Below, one piece after another: positions 24,500 to 34,473 of a DNA stretch of 64,000 nt (position 1 is the first letter of the stretch; the number at the start of each line of letters is the position of its first letter). Below the pieces are notes generated by a model. The model did not search any database and was not told the origin of the DNA. It saw only the letters and a list, made by a program, of their open reading frames with translations. The position numbers and the translations under genes were made by a program. The stretch is from Azophilus sp964638775 (GTDB lineage: Bacteria > Pseudomonadota > Gammaproteobacteria > Pseudomonadales > Azotimanducaceae), in NCBI GenBank assembly GCA_964638775.1, contig CAZWZH010000066.1:1-64000 (forward strand), given 5' to 3'.

Positions 24500-24618
24500 C
24501 GGACGGAATTTCCGGCTGCGTGCGGCCTCGACCCTGGTCGAGAGTCATGCGCACAGTACCGAAATCCTGAGCGTACCCCTGGTACCCGATCCTGTGTTGA
24601 CCCTGGGAGATTTCTTCG

Positions 24619-25935
24619 ATGTTCCATGCCAATGTGCGTCGCGCCTGGTGTTGCCTGGCGGCGTGTCTCGCCGCGGTTACGGCGGCGGCAGGAGAGCCCG
24701 GAGCAGGCGCGGCGGAGCATGAAGCGACCCTTGCGGGGTCGAGCGTCACGCTGGATGCCGCGTTGGGCAGGGCAATGGCGCGAAATCCGGCACTGGTCGC
24801 CTTCGGCTACCAGGTGGAAGCTGCGCGGGGAAGGATGCGGCAAGCCGGAATCCGCCCCAATCCGGAGTTCGACATCAGTGTCAACGATGCCCTGGGGAGC
24901 GGCGACTTTCGCGGCATCCGAAGCGCCGAGACCACCTTGTCGATTGCGTGGGCGATCGAGCGGGGCGTGCGCCAGAGGCGCCTCGAAGCCGCTCGAGCGG
25001 ATGTTTCACTGGCGGAACTCGATGCCCGGATCGAGCGGCTCGACACGGCCGCGGAGACGGCGCGGCGGTTCATCGCCTGCCTGGCGTACCAGGAGCGCCT
25101 CGGCCTCGCGGCGGAGCAGGTTCGCCTTGCGCAAGAGACCATCGCGGCGGTGGAGGCCCGCATCGATGCGGGGCGGGCGACGGGGGCCGCGTTGGCGCGG
25201 GCGCGGGCGGGGCTGGTGCGCGCGGAACTGCTGGAGGAGGAACATCGCCATGAACTGCTCTCCGCGCGGCATCGCCTCAGCGCCCAGTGGGGCGAGAGCG
25301 AACCGGATTTCGTATCGGTGGCCGGAAACCTGCGATCGCTCCCGTTGCTGGATCCGGTGGAGAGCCTGATCGAACGGGTGAAACAGAACCCGGATCTGGC
25401 CCGATTCATGTCACGGGAACGCATCGCCGAAGCGCGACTGCGCGTGGCCCAGGCGCGCAGCCGGCCCGACTGGACGGCCCACGCAGGCATCCGCCGTTAC
25501 GAACAGACCGACGACCTCGGGCTGGTCGCCGGCCTGGCGATCCCCATCGGCGTACGCGACCGATACCGGGGCCGCATCGCCGAAGCGCGCGCGGACATGC
25601 GCCGCGCGGCCGGCGAGGGCCGGGCGGCCCGGGTCGAGATCGAGACCGCGGTGTACGCGTTCTACCAGCAGTTGCGTCATCACATTCAGGTCGCCCTGGC
25701 TATCCGCGACCGCTTGATACCGCAGCTTGAACGGGCGCATGCCGACCTCGAGCGGGGGTACGAACTGGGTCGCACGACCTTCCTCGAACTCACCGGCGTG
25801 CAGGCGGAACTGCTGGGCGCCAGGCACGACTACCTGGAATCGAGCATCGGCGCGCACGAGACCCTGGTCGAAATAGAGCGACTGACCGGAGAGACCGTTC
25901 TGCCATCGGGCCGAAAAGGGCGCGAACCGTCATGA
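24619..25935 (+). CDS. czcC: TolC-family outer membrane channel of metal RND efflux (CzcC-like)
   Basis: A 438-residue outer membrane factor with signal peptide (CLAACLAAVTAAAGEP). Two TolC-type repeats are visible: LDAALGRAMARNPAL...GIRPNPEF and the later VKQNPDLARFMS...RSRPDWTAHAGI, with long coiled-coil regions in between. It forms the exit duct of the tripartite pump. It overlaps the adaptor gene by ATGA and is first of the three pump genes. Confidence 0.88.
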   Translation: MFHANVRRAWCCLAACLAAVTAAAGEPGAGAAEHEATLAGSSVTLDAALGRAMARNPALVAFGYQVEAARGRMRQAGIRPNPEFDISVNDALGSGDFRGIRSAETTLSIAWAIERGVRQRRLEAARADVSLAELDARIERLDTAAETARRFIACLAYQERLGLAAEQVRLAQETIAAVEARIDAGRATGAALARARAGLVRAELLEEEHRHELLSARHRLSAQWGESEPDFVSVAGNLRSLPLLDPVESLIERVKQNPDLARFMSRERIAEARLRVAQARSRPDWTAHAGIRRYEQTDDLGLVAGLAIPIGVRDRYRGRIAEARADMRRAAGEGRAARVEIETAVYAFYQQLRHHIQVALAIRDRLIPQLERAHADLERGYELGRTTFLELTGVQAELLGARHDYLESSIGAHETLVEIERLTGETVLPSGRKGREPS

Positions 25936-27215
25936 AGATACGACTTCGACGCCTGGTTCGCGGCTCGATGCGGCCACCGACGGTTCTCGCCACCACCCTC
26001 ACTGCGCTGGCTTGTCTTGCGGGGTGTGCAGACCCGGGGTCTGCCGAATCGGATTCCGTGCCTACAGTCGCCGGGACCAACGGCGCTTTCGAGCGCGGCC
26101 CGAACGACGGCCGCATGCTCCGCGATGGGGAGTTCGCCATCGAGCTGGCCATTTTCGAGGCCGGCGTTGCGGCGCCCGAGTTCCGCGCCTGGGCCACGCA
26201 GGGCGGCCGCCCGCTGGATCCCGGGACAGTTGACCTGCGTGTACGACTGACCCGGTTGGGCAACCGGGTCGACGAGCACCTGTTTCACCCGGCCGGCGCG
26301 TTACTTCGCGGTACGCCGATGGTTGACGAACCTCACTCGTTCCGGGTCAACGTGACTGCTGCCCGTCGCGGCAGCACCCATCGCTGGGATTACGACAGCT
26401 TCGAAGGCCGTACGCGCATCGATGCGGATACGGCGACGGCGTTCGGGCTGCGGACCGCGGTGGCCGGTCCTGCGACGATCGACGAGGTGGTAACGGTGTA
26501 CGGCCGCATCGTGCCGGATCCCGGCCGGGTTCTCGAAGTCAGTGCGCGATTCGACGGCGCCATCCGTGCCGTGCACGCAAAGCCCGGGGACAGGGTTGGG
26601 CAAGGGGAGGTTCTGGCCGTCGTCGAGAGCAACGAGAGCCTCAAGGCGTACGCCGTCGATGCGCCGATATCGGGGGTGGTCACCGAGCGCAGCGCCAATG
26701 CCGGCGAGCAGACTTCGGGAAGGCGACTGTTTACGATCGTTGACGCGTCATCCGTGTGGGCCCAACTGGCAATCTTTCCCGCCGACCGGCAGCGCATCGC
26801 GGTGGGAACGGCGGTGACGGTGAAGCCGGCGGCCGGCGGCGCTTCGGTGGATGGGACCATCTCCTACATCGACGTCTTCTCGGCGCCGGACCAGTCCATC
26901 TCCGCCCGGGCGGTGCTGGGCAACCGCGCCGGAACGCTGGCGCCGGGGATGTTTGTAACCGCCGAAGCGAAGGTCGCCCGTCACGAGGTGCCGCTGGCGG
27001 TCCGGCGGGATGCGTTGCAGGGCTTCGGCGAAGCCCCCGTGGTTTACGTACAGTTCGGCGACACCTACGAGGCCCGCAGGCTGGAACCGGGCCGGGTGGG
27101 GGTCGACTGGGTGGAAGTGCTCGGCGGCCTGGAACCCGGGTCCGTCTACGTCGTCGAGAACAGCTACCTCCTCAAGGCGGATATCGAGAAGGACGGTGCG
27201 GCCCACATTCATTGA
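25932..27215 (+). CDS. czcB: RND efflux periplasmic adaptor (CzcB-like)
   Basis: A 427-residue membrane fusion protein. A lipoprotein-type signal ends LACLAGC. The biotinyl-lipoyl-like hybrid motif domain includes RFDGAIRAVHAKPGDRVGQG and PISGVVTERSANAGEQ, followed by the beta-barrel region LAPGMFVTAEA. An extra N-terminal domain (residues 50-145) precedes it, as in many CzcB proteins. It bridges channel and pump. Its stop codon lies within the first copy of a 14-bp tandem repeat. Confidence 0.9.
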   Translation: MKIRLRRLVRGSMRPPTVLATTLTALACLAGCADPGSAESDSVPTVAGTNGAFERGPNDGRMLRDGEFAIELAIFEAGVAAPEFRAWATQGGRPLDPGTVDLRVRLTRLGNRVDEHLFHPAGALLRGTPMVDEPHSFRVNVTAARRGSTHRWDYDSFEGRTRIDADTATAFGLRTAVAGPATIDEVVTVYGRIVPDPGRVLEVSARFDGAIRAVHAKPGDRVGQGEVLAVVESNESLKAYAVDAPISGVVTERSANAGEQTSGRRLFTIVDASSVWAQLAIFPADRQRIAVGTAVTVKPAAGGASVDGTISYIDVFSAPDQSISARAVLGNRAGTLAPGMFVTAEAKVARHEVPLAVRRDALQGFGEAPVVYVQFGDTYEARRLEPGRVGVDWVEVLGGLEPGSVYVVENSYLLKADIEKDGAAHIH

Positions 27216-27251
27216 GCGGCTGGCATTGAGCGGCTGGCATTGAGCGGCTGG
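27210..27251 (+). repeat. 14-bp tandem repeat, three perfect copies
   Basis: cattgagcggctgg is repeated three times head to tail (27210-27251). The first copy contains the TGA stop of the adaptor gene. The repeat fills the short gap before the pump gene and would change only the intergenic spacing if copy number varied. Confidence 0.9.
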
Positions 27252-27261
27252 GCGCCTGAGC

Positions 27262-30200
27262 ATGCTTGACTCGATCCTTCGCCTTGCCATCGCGCAGCGC
27301 GGCCTGATGTTGATGCTGGTGCTGCTGCTCGCCGGCCTTGGCATCTGGAACTTCACCCGGCTGCCGATCGATGCGGTGCCGGACATCACCAATGTGCAGG
27401 TGGTCGTCAATACGTCGGCGCCCGGTTACACACCGCTCGAAGTCGAACAGCGGGTCAGCTTTCCGCTGGAAACCGCCATGGCGGCGCTGCCGAGGCTGGA
27501 CCGCACGCGCTCCCTGTCACGTTACGGGCTGTCCCAGGTCACGGTGGTTTTCGAGGAGGGCACCGACATCTACTTTGCCCGGCAACTGGTGGGTGAACGG
27601 CTGAACGCAGCGCGCCCGTCGCTGCCAGCCGGCGTGGAACCGGTGCTCGGCCCCATCGCCACCGGGTTGGGCGAGATCTTCATGTTCATCGTCGATGCCG
27701 AGCCGGGCGCGCGCAATGCCGACGGCACCCCGGTGACGCCAACGGACCTGCGCACCGTTCACGACTGGATCATCCGTCCGCAGCTTTTGCGCGTGCCCGG
27801 AGTCGTCGAAGTCAATCCCATCGGGGGCTTTGAGAAACAGGTGCTGGTCGCGCCGGACCCGGCCAGGCTGCTGGCATTCGGCGTGACCTACGACGACCTG
27901 CTCGAGCATCTGAGGGAGAACAACCTCGACCGCGGCGCGGGTTTCATCCAATACAACGGCGCGCTGTGGCTGATGCGCGTCCCGGGCCGTGCCGCACGGG
28001 TCCGGGACCTGGAGCGAGTGGTGATCAGCGAGCGCAACGGGGTGCCGGTGCGCGTTTCCGATGTGGCCGCGGTGGGATTCGATCACGAACTGCGCGTCGG
28101 CGCGGCTACCCAGGACGGCAATGAAGTGGTGATGAGCACCGTGTTCATGCTGATCGGCGAGAACAGCCGGGTCGTGGCGGCCGCGGTGGCCGAAAAACTG
28201 GATGAGATCCAGGGAAGCCTGCCCGACGGCATTGTGGCCAGGCCTGTCTACGACCGCACCGAACTCGTCGATGCGACGCTTTCGACGGTGCGTGAGAACC
28301 TCACCGCCGGAGCCCTGCTGGTGGTCGTCATCCTGTTCCTGCTGCTCGGCAACCTGCGGGCTGCGCTGATCACCGCCGCGGTGATTCCGATGGCCATGCT
28401 GATGACGGTCACAGGGATGGTGGAGAACGGGGTGAGCGCCAATCTCATGAGCCTGGGTGCGCTGGATTTCGGCCTGATCGTCGACGGCGCGGTGATCATC
28501 GTCGAGAACTGCCTGCGGCGGCTCGATGAAGCCTGGGCAGATGCCGGCCGCGGCGACCCGGTTGAACGCCGCAGGCTGACCGTGGAGGAGCGCCTCGCCG
28601 TGGTGCGCGGTGCGACCGGCGAGGTGATCCGTCCAGCGTTGTTCGGGGTCGGCATCATTACGGCCGTCTACGTCCCGATCTTTGCGCTCGCGGGGGTCGA
28701 GGGCAAGATGTTCCATCCCATGGCGATCACCGTGGTGATGGCGCTCCTGAGCGCCATGGTGCTGTCGGTCACCTTCGTGCCGGCCATGGTGGCCATGCTG
28801 TTCCGGGGCCCCGTGCGCGAGCGGCGCAACCTGCTCATGAACGTCGCCGGTGTCCTGTACCGGCCCGTGCTCGGCGCGGCGCTCCGCTTCCGGTGGCTGA
28901 CCGTCGGCGCCGCGCTGTTGCTGGTGATCGCCGGCGGCTGGGCGGGCACACGGCTCGGCGCCGAGTTCGTACCGAATCTCGATGAGGGCGACATCGTCAT
29001 GCACGCCCTGCGCATCCCGGGCACATCGCTCACGCAGGCGGTGGACATGCAGGCCCAGCTCGAGTCGAGGATCGCCGAGTTGCCGGAAGTCGAGACGGTC
29101 TTCGCAAAGATCGGCAGTGCCGAGGTGGCGACGGACCCGGTGCCGCCGAGCGTCGCCGACAACTTCATCATGCTCAAGCCCCGCGAGCGATGGCCGGATC
29201 CGGACAAACCGAAGAGCGAGGTCGTCCGCGATCTGGAAGCGCTGGTTGCACCCGTTCCCGGCAACCGGTACGAATTCCTGCAGCCGATCCAGATGCGCTT
29301 CAACGAACTCATCGCGGGCGTGCGCAGCGAACTGGCCGTGAAGGTGTTCGGGGACGACTTCGATGAACTGATACGGCTCGGCGATGCGATCCGGCGGGCT
29401 GTCGAGAACGTGGACGGGGCGGTGGATGTGGCCGCCGAGCAGGCCGCCGGGCTGCCGGTGCTGACGGTGGAACCGCGCCGGGAGATGCTCGGCCGCCTCG
29501 GTCTGAGTATCGCCGACCTGCAGGACGTGGTAGCCACCGCGATGGGCGGTGCAACGGCTGGCCAACTCTATGAAGGCGACCGCCGCGTGGATATCGTGGT
29601 GCGGCTGCCGGAGCGGCTTCGCACCGATCCCGATGGGCTCTCCAACCTGCCGGTGCCGCTGCCCGGCGGCGGCTTCACGCCCTTGCGCGAGGTTGCCGAA
29701 CCGGCGGTGGTCACGGGCTACAACCAGATACTGCGGGAAAACGGCAAGCGCCGGGTGGTGGTCACGGCCAATGTGCGCGGCCGCGACCTGGGTTCGTTCG
29801 TTGCCGACGTTCAAACCGCGGTGGCGCGGGAGGTCGACCTGCCGCCTGCCTACTGGCTGGAGTACGGCGGCACCTACCGGAACCTGGAATCGGCGGCCCG
29901 GCGGCTCGGCATCGTGGTGCCCGTGACGTTGCTGATCATCGCGGTATTGCTGGTGTTCGCGCTGCGCTCTCCACTGGATGCGGCGATCGTTTTTTCCGGC
30001 GTGCCGCTGGCGGTCACGGGCGGCATCGCCTCACTGCTGCTGCGCGGCATTCCGTTCTCCATCTCCGCCGCGGTGGGGTTCATCGCGGTTTCGGGCATCG
30101 CCGTGCTCAACGGCCTTGTGATGGTGACCATCATCCGGGATCTGCTGGCACAGGGGCGGCCGGTGCGCGAGGCCATCGAGACCGGCGCCCTGACACGCCT

Positions 30201-30405
30201 TCGCCCCGTACTGATGACGGCGCTGGTCGCATCCCTGGGGTTCGTGCCCATGGCGCTCAACACCGGTATCGGATCCGAGGTGCAGCGGCCACTGGCGACG
30301 GTGGTTATCGGTGGAATCGTTTCGTCGACGGTACTGACGCTGCTGGTTCTCCCGGCCCTGTACCATCTCGTTCGCGCGCGTCAGCGTCCCGGCGGGCCGG
30401 GTTGA
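27262..30405 (+). CDS. czcA: HME-type RND heavy-metal efflux pump (CzcA-like)
   Basis: A 1,047-residue inner membrane proton/metal antiporter, full family length. The N-terminal helix and porter domain (FTRLPIDAVPDITNVQV) are followed by TM4 with DFGLIVDGAVIIVEN, carrying the acidic residues diagnostic of heavy-metal-exporting RND pumps. The second half repeats the pattern and ends with TM helices around SGVPLAVTGGIA and VLNGLVMVTII. Together with the channel and adaptor it expels divalent or monovalent metal ions. Which metal is not predictable with certainty. Confidence 0.93.
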   Translation: MLDSILRLAIAQRGLMLMLVLLLAGLGIWNFTRLPIDAVPDITNVQVVVNTSAPGYTPLEVEQRVSFPLETAMAALPRLDRTRSLSRYGLSQVTVVFEEGTDIYFARQLVGERLNAARPSLPAGVEPVLGPIATGLGEIFMFIVDAEPGARNADGTPVTPTDLRTVHDWIIRPQLLRVPGVVEVNPIGGFEKQVLVAPDPARLLAFGVTYDDLLEHLRENNLDRGAGFIQYNGALWLMRVPGRAARVRDLERVVISERNGVPVRVSDVAAVGFDHELRVGAATQDGNEVVMSTVFMLIGENSRVVAAAVAEKLDEIQGSLPDGIVARPVYDRTELVDATLSTVRENLTAGALLVVVILFLLLGNLRAALITAAVIPMAMLMTVTGMVENGVSANLMSLGALDFGLIVDGAVIIVENCLRRLDEAWADAGRGDPVERRRLTVEERLAVVRGATGEVIRPALFGVGIITAVYVPIFALAGVEGKMFHPMAITVVMALLSAMVLSVTFVPAMVAMLFRGPVRERRNLLMNVAGVLYRPVLGAALRFRWLTVGAALLLVIAGGWAGTRLGAEFVPNLDEGDIVMHALRIPGTSLTQAVDMQAQLESRIAELPEVETVFAKIGSAEVATDPVPPSVADNFIMLKPRERWPDPDKPKSEVVRDLEALVAPVPGNRYEFLQPIQMRFNELIAGVRSELAVKVFGDDFDELIRLGDAIRRAVENVDGAVDVAAEQAAGLPVLTVEPRREMLGRLGLSIADLQDVVATAMGGATAGQLYEGDRRVDIVVRLPERLRTDPDGLSNLPVPLPGGGFTPLREVAEPAVVTGYNQILRENGKRRVVVTANVRGRDLGSFVADVQTAVAREVDLPPAYWLEYGGTYRNLESAARRLGIVVPVTLLIIAVLLVFALRSPLDAAIVFSGVPLAVTGGIASLLLRGIPFSISAAVGFIAVSGIAVLNGLVMVTIIRDLLAQGRPVREAIETGALTRLRPVLMTALVASLGFVPMALNTGIGSEVQRPLATVVIGGIVSSTVLTLLVLPALYHLVRARQRPGGPG

Positions 30406-30434
30406 CGGCTTGCGTGGGGCGAATCTTCCGGGTA

Positions 30435-31574
30435 TCAGCCCGCGACCGCTCCGCTGTCGCGCAACGATGCGATTTCCGCATCGGCGAACCCGAAAGCGTT
30501 CAGCACTTCATCGGTATGCGCGCCCGGGGTTACCGCGGCCGGGGGCGTCTCCGGGGCCGTGCGGCTGAACCGCGGCGCCGGCGCGGCCTGGTGAATGCCG
30601 TCGACCTCCACGAAAGTGTCGCGCGCGGCGTTGTGCGGGTGCGCGATGGCATCGCGGAAATTCAGGATCGGCGCATAACAGATGTCGGTGCCGAGCATGA
30701 TCTCGTCCCACTCGTCCCGGGTTCTGGTCTTGAATAGGGCTTCCAGCCTCTGTTGCATGGCCGGCCATTCCTGCCGGCTCATCTGCGGGGCCAGGCCGTC
30801 CTGCTCGCCGAGCCCGGACTTCTCGAGCAACAGGGCGTAGAACTGGGGTTCGATGGAGCCGACCGAGACGTATTTCCCGTCTTTCGTCTCGTAGGCGCCG
30901 TAGAAATGGGCGCCGCCGTCCAGCATGTTGCTGCCGCGTTCGGGCAACCACATCTCGGAATTCATCATGCCCAGAATCCCGTTCATCAGCAGTGCCGAGC
31001 CGTCGGTCATGGCGGCATCCACCACCTGGCCCTTGCCGGAGCGGCCCCGCTCGAAGAGCGCCGCGACCACGCCGAAGGCGAGCAGCATGCCGCCGCCGCC
31101 GAAATCCCCCACCAGGTTGAGGGGCGGTGTGGGCCGGCGGCCCTTTTCGCCGATGGAGTGCAGGGCCGCCGTCAACGAGATGTAGTTGATGTCGTGCCCC
31201 GCCGCGTGGGCGAGGGTGCCGGTCTGTCCCCAGCCGGTCATGCGCCCGTACACGAGCCCGGGGTTGCGCTCCAGGCACACATCGGGCCCGAGGCCCAGGC
31301 GTTCCATGACGCCGGGGCGGAATCCTTCGATGAGCACGTCGTTGCCTTCCACGAGGCGCAGCACCGTCTCGACGCCATCGGGGTTCTTGAGGTCGACGGC
31401 GATGCTCCTGCGGCCCCGCGCCAGCACATCGGCCCGGTGCGAAGCCTGGCCGGCCGAGCTGGCCCGGTCGATGCGCACGACCTCGGCGCCCATGTCGGCC
31501 AGCATCATGCCGCAGAACGGCCCCGGCCCGATGCCCTGAAGTTCGATGACCTTAAGCCCCGTGAGTGGTCCCAT
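30435..31574 (-). CDS. Alpha-methylacyl-CoA racemase-like family III CoA-transferase
   Basis: A 379-residue CaiB/BaiF-fold enzyme from the ATG at 31574 (MGPLTGLKVIELQGIGPGPF). The open frame extends upstream without family sequence. MLADMGAEVVRIDR, GMTGWGQTG-type loop (RMTGWGQTGTLA), GHDINYIS and VVDAAMTDGSALL match the racemase subgroup, including the His of GHD and the Asp of TDG. It would interconvert the (R) and (S) forms of 2-methyl-branched acyl-CoAs for beta-oxidation. Divergent from the nitroreductase with 76 bp between them. Confidence 0.88.
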   Translation of the reverse strand: MGPLTGLKVIELQGIGPGPFCGMMLADMGAEVVRIDRASSAGQASHRADVLARGRRSIAVDLKNPDGVETVLRLVEGNDVLIEGFRPGVMERLGLGPDVCLERNPGLVYGRMTGWGQTGTLAHAAGHDINYISLTAALHSIGEKGRRPTPPLNLVGDFGGGGMLLAFGVVAALFERGRSGKGQVVDAAMTDGSALLMNGILGMMNSEMWLPERGSNMLDGGAHFYGAYETKDGKYVSVGSIEPQFYALLLEKSGLGEQDGLAPQMSRQEWPAMQQRLEALFKTRTRDEWDEIMLGTDICYAPILNFRDAIAHPHNAARDTFVEVDGIHQAAPAPRFSRTAPETPPAAVTPGAHTDEVLNAFGFADAEIASLRDSGAVAG

Positions 31575-31650
31575 GGTGAATTCCTTGAACAGGTGGACGA
31601 AGAAAGACAGTCGCCTAGAATAGCAAACCCGCGGCTGGGAGGGCCGGAAA

Positions 31651-32283
31651 ATGCAGGCAGACTCACCTTCCGAACTCGATCTTGCGAGTATCGACACCGT
31701 GCTGTCCACCGCGCGCTCGGTGCGGCGCCGTCTCGACTTCGACCGCCCGGTGGAACAGGCCACCATTCTCGATTGCATCGACATCGCCACCCAGGCGCCC
31801 ACGGGTCTCGGCGGAGAGAGCTGGCGGTTCGTCGTGGTACTCGATGCCTACCGCAAGCGGCGCCTGGCGGAACTGTACCGAACGGTGCTGCTGGAGCTGG
31901 CGGAGGAGCGGGGCCTGGTGATCAAGCCCACCCAGCAGGCGCTGGTGGCCCGGCTGCACGAGATTCCGGCCATGATCCTGGTGTGCACGACCACACCGGC
32001 TCCGGCAGGGGAGGTGGCGGCGCAGGTGGCCTACTACGGATCGATTCTGCCGGCGGCCTGGTCGCTGATGCTCGCCCTGCGGGCGCGGCAGCTCGGCGCC
32101 ACCTGGACGACGCTGCTGTCGTCACGGCAGAAGGCAGTGGGCAGGATACTGGAGATGCCGGAGGATGCGGTGCTTACCGTCATGTTGCCCGTGGCGTACA
32201 CGAAGAATGCCCGGCTCAACCGGGCCGAGCGGGTGCCTGCGCGCCAGGTTACCTTCTGGGATGCTTGGGGGAAGGAAATCTGA
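31651..32283 (+). CDS. Nitroreductase-family flavoprotein
   Basis: A 210-residue FMN-dependent oxidoreductase. The RSVRRRLDFDRPVE start, the APTGLGGESWRFVVV loop and the helix SILPAAWSLMLALRARQLGATW are characteristic of the family. The late VLTVMLPVAYTK segment corresponds to the usual lPvGy motif. Substrate unknown. Divergent from the racemase-like gene, whose acyl-CoA metabolism it may serve. Confidence 0.88.
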   Translation: MQADSPSELDLASIDTVLSTARSVRRRLDFDRPVEQATILDCIDIATQAPTGLGGESWRFVVVLDAYRKRRLAELYRTVLLELAEERGLVIKPTQQALVARLHEIPAMILVCTTTPAPAGEVAAQVAYYGSILPAAWSLMLALRARQLGATWTTLLSSRQKAVGRILEMPEDAVLTVMLPVAYTKNARLNRAERVPARQVTFWDAWGKEI

Positions 32284-32882
32284 CGGTGCCGTCAGCGACA
32301 GAATGCGGTTTTTGAAGCGGGGTCCAAGCCTGCGTTACGTCCTCCACCGATGCGGAGGCGATGGCCGGGCCGGAGTTAGTGCCATCAGTCGTCAGCGTTG
32401 TGCCATTCGCGACGTACATCCAGGCCAACCCACCTCCGAAAAGGATCATGAGGACAGTTACAATCCAATACCACCATTCGGCCTCATTGAAACGACTGAA
32501 TACCGCTCGCGTTGGCTTCAAGCATGAAGGCCTCGACGTTACACGGACGGATGTAGAAGCGTTTCTGGCTAGCGTTGAAGCATTCCAATCCAGAGCCAGT
32601 CTTCCAGCCCGTTCTCTCGCGGGCAATGTTCTGCAAGGGCCTAGTCGTCGGTGGCGTATTTGGCCAGGGTGTGGCAATGGGCATCATGGCGGTCGAGGGA
32701 GCGCTTCAACCTTGAGAACCCTGAATTCAGGATGTCGCTGTCGCCGGATACGGCCGCGTGTGTGCCAATCGTCCGTTAGTCGGTCAGTCTTGTTCTTTTT
32801 GGGCTCCGCGCCAGCCGGTCAGGTCTTGCGCGTCCTTCTCTCGGCACCTTTGCCCTTCGTTCCACCATCCAAATCGAATAGG
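32284..32882. other. Intergenic region with possible degenerate small membrane protein
   Basis: On the minus strand, a frame between about 32500 and 32290 reads FNEAEWWYWIVTVLMILFGGGLAWMYVA, a plausible membrane helix (quoted in parts: EAEWWYWIV, LFGGGLAWMYVA), but without a good start or recognisable family. Nothing else in the 600 bp stands out. Confidence 0.3.
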
Positions 32883-33131
32883 ATGCAACGCATGTGGTAT
32901 TGCGCCTACGAGAACTGGAGGAGATTCCGCGCACGAGTGCACTGTGACGGATGCGGATACCTGACGCCGGAGCGCTTGCAACGCGTCCGCGATGGCGACA
33001 TCGGACCCAATGACTGTTGGCACGACCTGGGGCACTTCGCCACTTCGGAGGAAGCTATGGCCGAAGCGCGTCGCCGCCTTCAGCCCGGTAACAACTACGA
33101 ACTCTCATTCTGCGCCCATTGCCTACCTTGA
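32883..33131 (+). CDS. Small cysteine-rich protein of unknown function
   Basis: An 82-residue protein, MQRMWYCAYENWRR..., with five to six cysteines including HCDGC and a terminal FCAHC, suggesting metal or zinc binding. The sequence between (LTPERLQRVRDGDIGPNDCWHDLGHF) is not known to me. No membrane segment. It stands alone, with long flanks on both sides and lower local GC, which suggests acquired DNA. Confidence 0.55.
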   Translation: MQRMWYCAYENWRRFRARVHCDGCGYLTPERLQRVRDGDIGPNDCWHDLGHFATSEEAMAEARRRLQPGNNYELSFCAHCLP

Positions 33132-33350
33132 CCTACTACAGGTGCGTACCCGGACCACGTCCGCGACATCGCAATCCCTGTCCGCTCCCGAACTGAATTG
33201 TAGGTGTGATCCGTGTGATCCCCAGCGTCTCCTCGACGATGATCGGGAGATTGCTCTACCCTCACTTAGCGTCGGACAAAGGCAAGGCTACTTCAGGACA
33301 ACGCCGCGACACGGTTTCGCACACTGGGGTGACACTGGAAATCCCAAAAC

Positions 33351-33974
33351 ATGAATCAAAACCTACAGAGAGAGGATGCCTTGGAGCGTTCGAAGACATT
33401 GAGAGGTTGGGTTGCCGACTGTCTGGACGGACTCACCATAAGAGACCTTCCGCACAACAAGCGCCTGCAAATGGCAATTGCCTGTCAGCACCTCGCCATC
33501 GAGCACTCACACGCGATTGTCGCCCTCGTTGACAACGGATGGTACGGATCAGCCCTCGCGCTTCAGCGCCCGCTTTTCGAAGCAGTGGTCCGGGGCGTGT
33601 GGTTGAGGTATGCCGCCACCGAGGACGAGGTCGACAAGGCCGCCAGGGGGAGGTTTCCGAGACTTGAGAGAATGACCACAGAATCTCCAGAATCGACGAA
33701 TCAAGACGATCCACCGCCACTGCAAATCCTCAAAGATCGTTGGTGGAAACGGCTATGCGGCTATACGCACGGAGGGCCAGAACAGATATTGGCGCGATTG
33801 GATCACACGGGAATTCGGGCGACTTACCTGGATGACGAGATTCTGGCCGCGCTGCGTTGGTCGGATATGGTGCAACTCTTTGCCGGGATACAGATGGCCG
33901 ACGCAGCCGGCAACACACCGCTTGTCCATGCGTTCATGGCCCGCGACAGCGACTTTGGCGAGGAACAAACTTGA
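33351..33974 (+). CDS. Conserved protein of unknown function (DUF6988/DUF5677-like)
   Basis: A 207-residue protein. The segment ACQHLAIEHSHAIVALVDNG, then YGSALALQRPLFEAVVRGVWL is typical of a helical family seen beside defence and mobile genes, without a known role. A conserved W..LCGYTHGGPEQ segment (His, Gly-rich) follows. No signal peptide. Ribosome-binding and operon signals are unremarkable. The assignment is by pattern only. Confidence 0.6.
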   Translation: MNQNLQREDALERSKTLRGWVADCLDGLTIRDLPHNKRLQMAIACQHLAIEHSHAIVALVDNGWYGSALALQRPLFEAVVRGVWLRYAATEDEVDKAARGRFPRLERMTTESPESTNQDDPPPLQILKDRWWKRLCGYTHGGPEQILARLDHTGIRATYLDDEILAALRWSDMVQLFAGIQMADAAGNTPLVHAFMARDSDFGEEQT

Positions 33975-34264
33975 AGGCCGCCGGGCGAATGTCCCGAGAA
34001 CGCCAGCAGGCTCCACGTCGCCTTCCGCGTCTCGGCCACCAGTTCCAGCGCCTCGCCGACAGCGGCACCCTGTGGGACTTCGTCGTCTTGACTGCCTCGG
34101 CTTTCAGACATCAGCCCAACGTGGTTCCGACTCCCCTCACTGCTGCTTCTTCACGCCAGACAGTCTTACGCCCGTCGCCCCGCTCCGTCGCCCCCGATCC
34201 TTGCCCTCGCCGCTCAATTGAGGTATGTATGGCTCGGTAGCGAACCACCTAGGCGCCACAAAAA

Positions 34265-34462
34265 GTGACCGATTCCGACGACCAATCCCGCACTAGCCCT
34301 TCCGGCGACGCCACCATTGAACGGGCGCAGGTACGCATCGACCGCAAAGGCCGTCTCTCCGTTGACGTCGCCGAACTCGCGGCGAGCAAGACCTTCCGTA
34401 CGGAACTTAGCGAAATGGTCGAACTCGCCAAGACTCACCCGCCCAAGACCGCTACCTCCTAG
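34265..34462 (+). CDS. Small hypothetical protein
   Basis: A 65-residue, charged protein with GTG start (MTDSDDQSRTSPSGD) and a possible strand-turn-helix IDRKGRLSVDVAELAASKTF. It precedes the membrane protein gene by 11 bp in the same direction, which supports co-expression. Nothing more can be said. Confidence 0.4.
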   Translation: MTDSDDQSRTSPSGDATIERAQVRIDRKGRLSVDVAELAASKTFRTELSEMVELAKTHPPKTATS

Positions 34463-34473
34463 CCTTCTCGCCA

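Noticed and set aside
27517..29814. Minus-strand open frame of 765 codons
   Set aside because: His/Arg/Gln-rich antisense of the czcA gene.
32249..32500. Minus-strand small membrane protein
   Set aside because: One plausible TM helix, but no good start or family; mentioned only in the intergenic entry.
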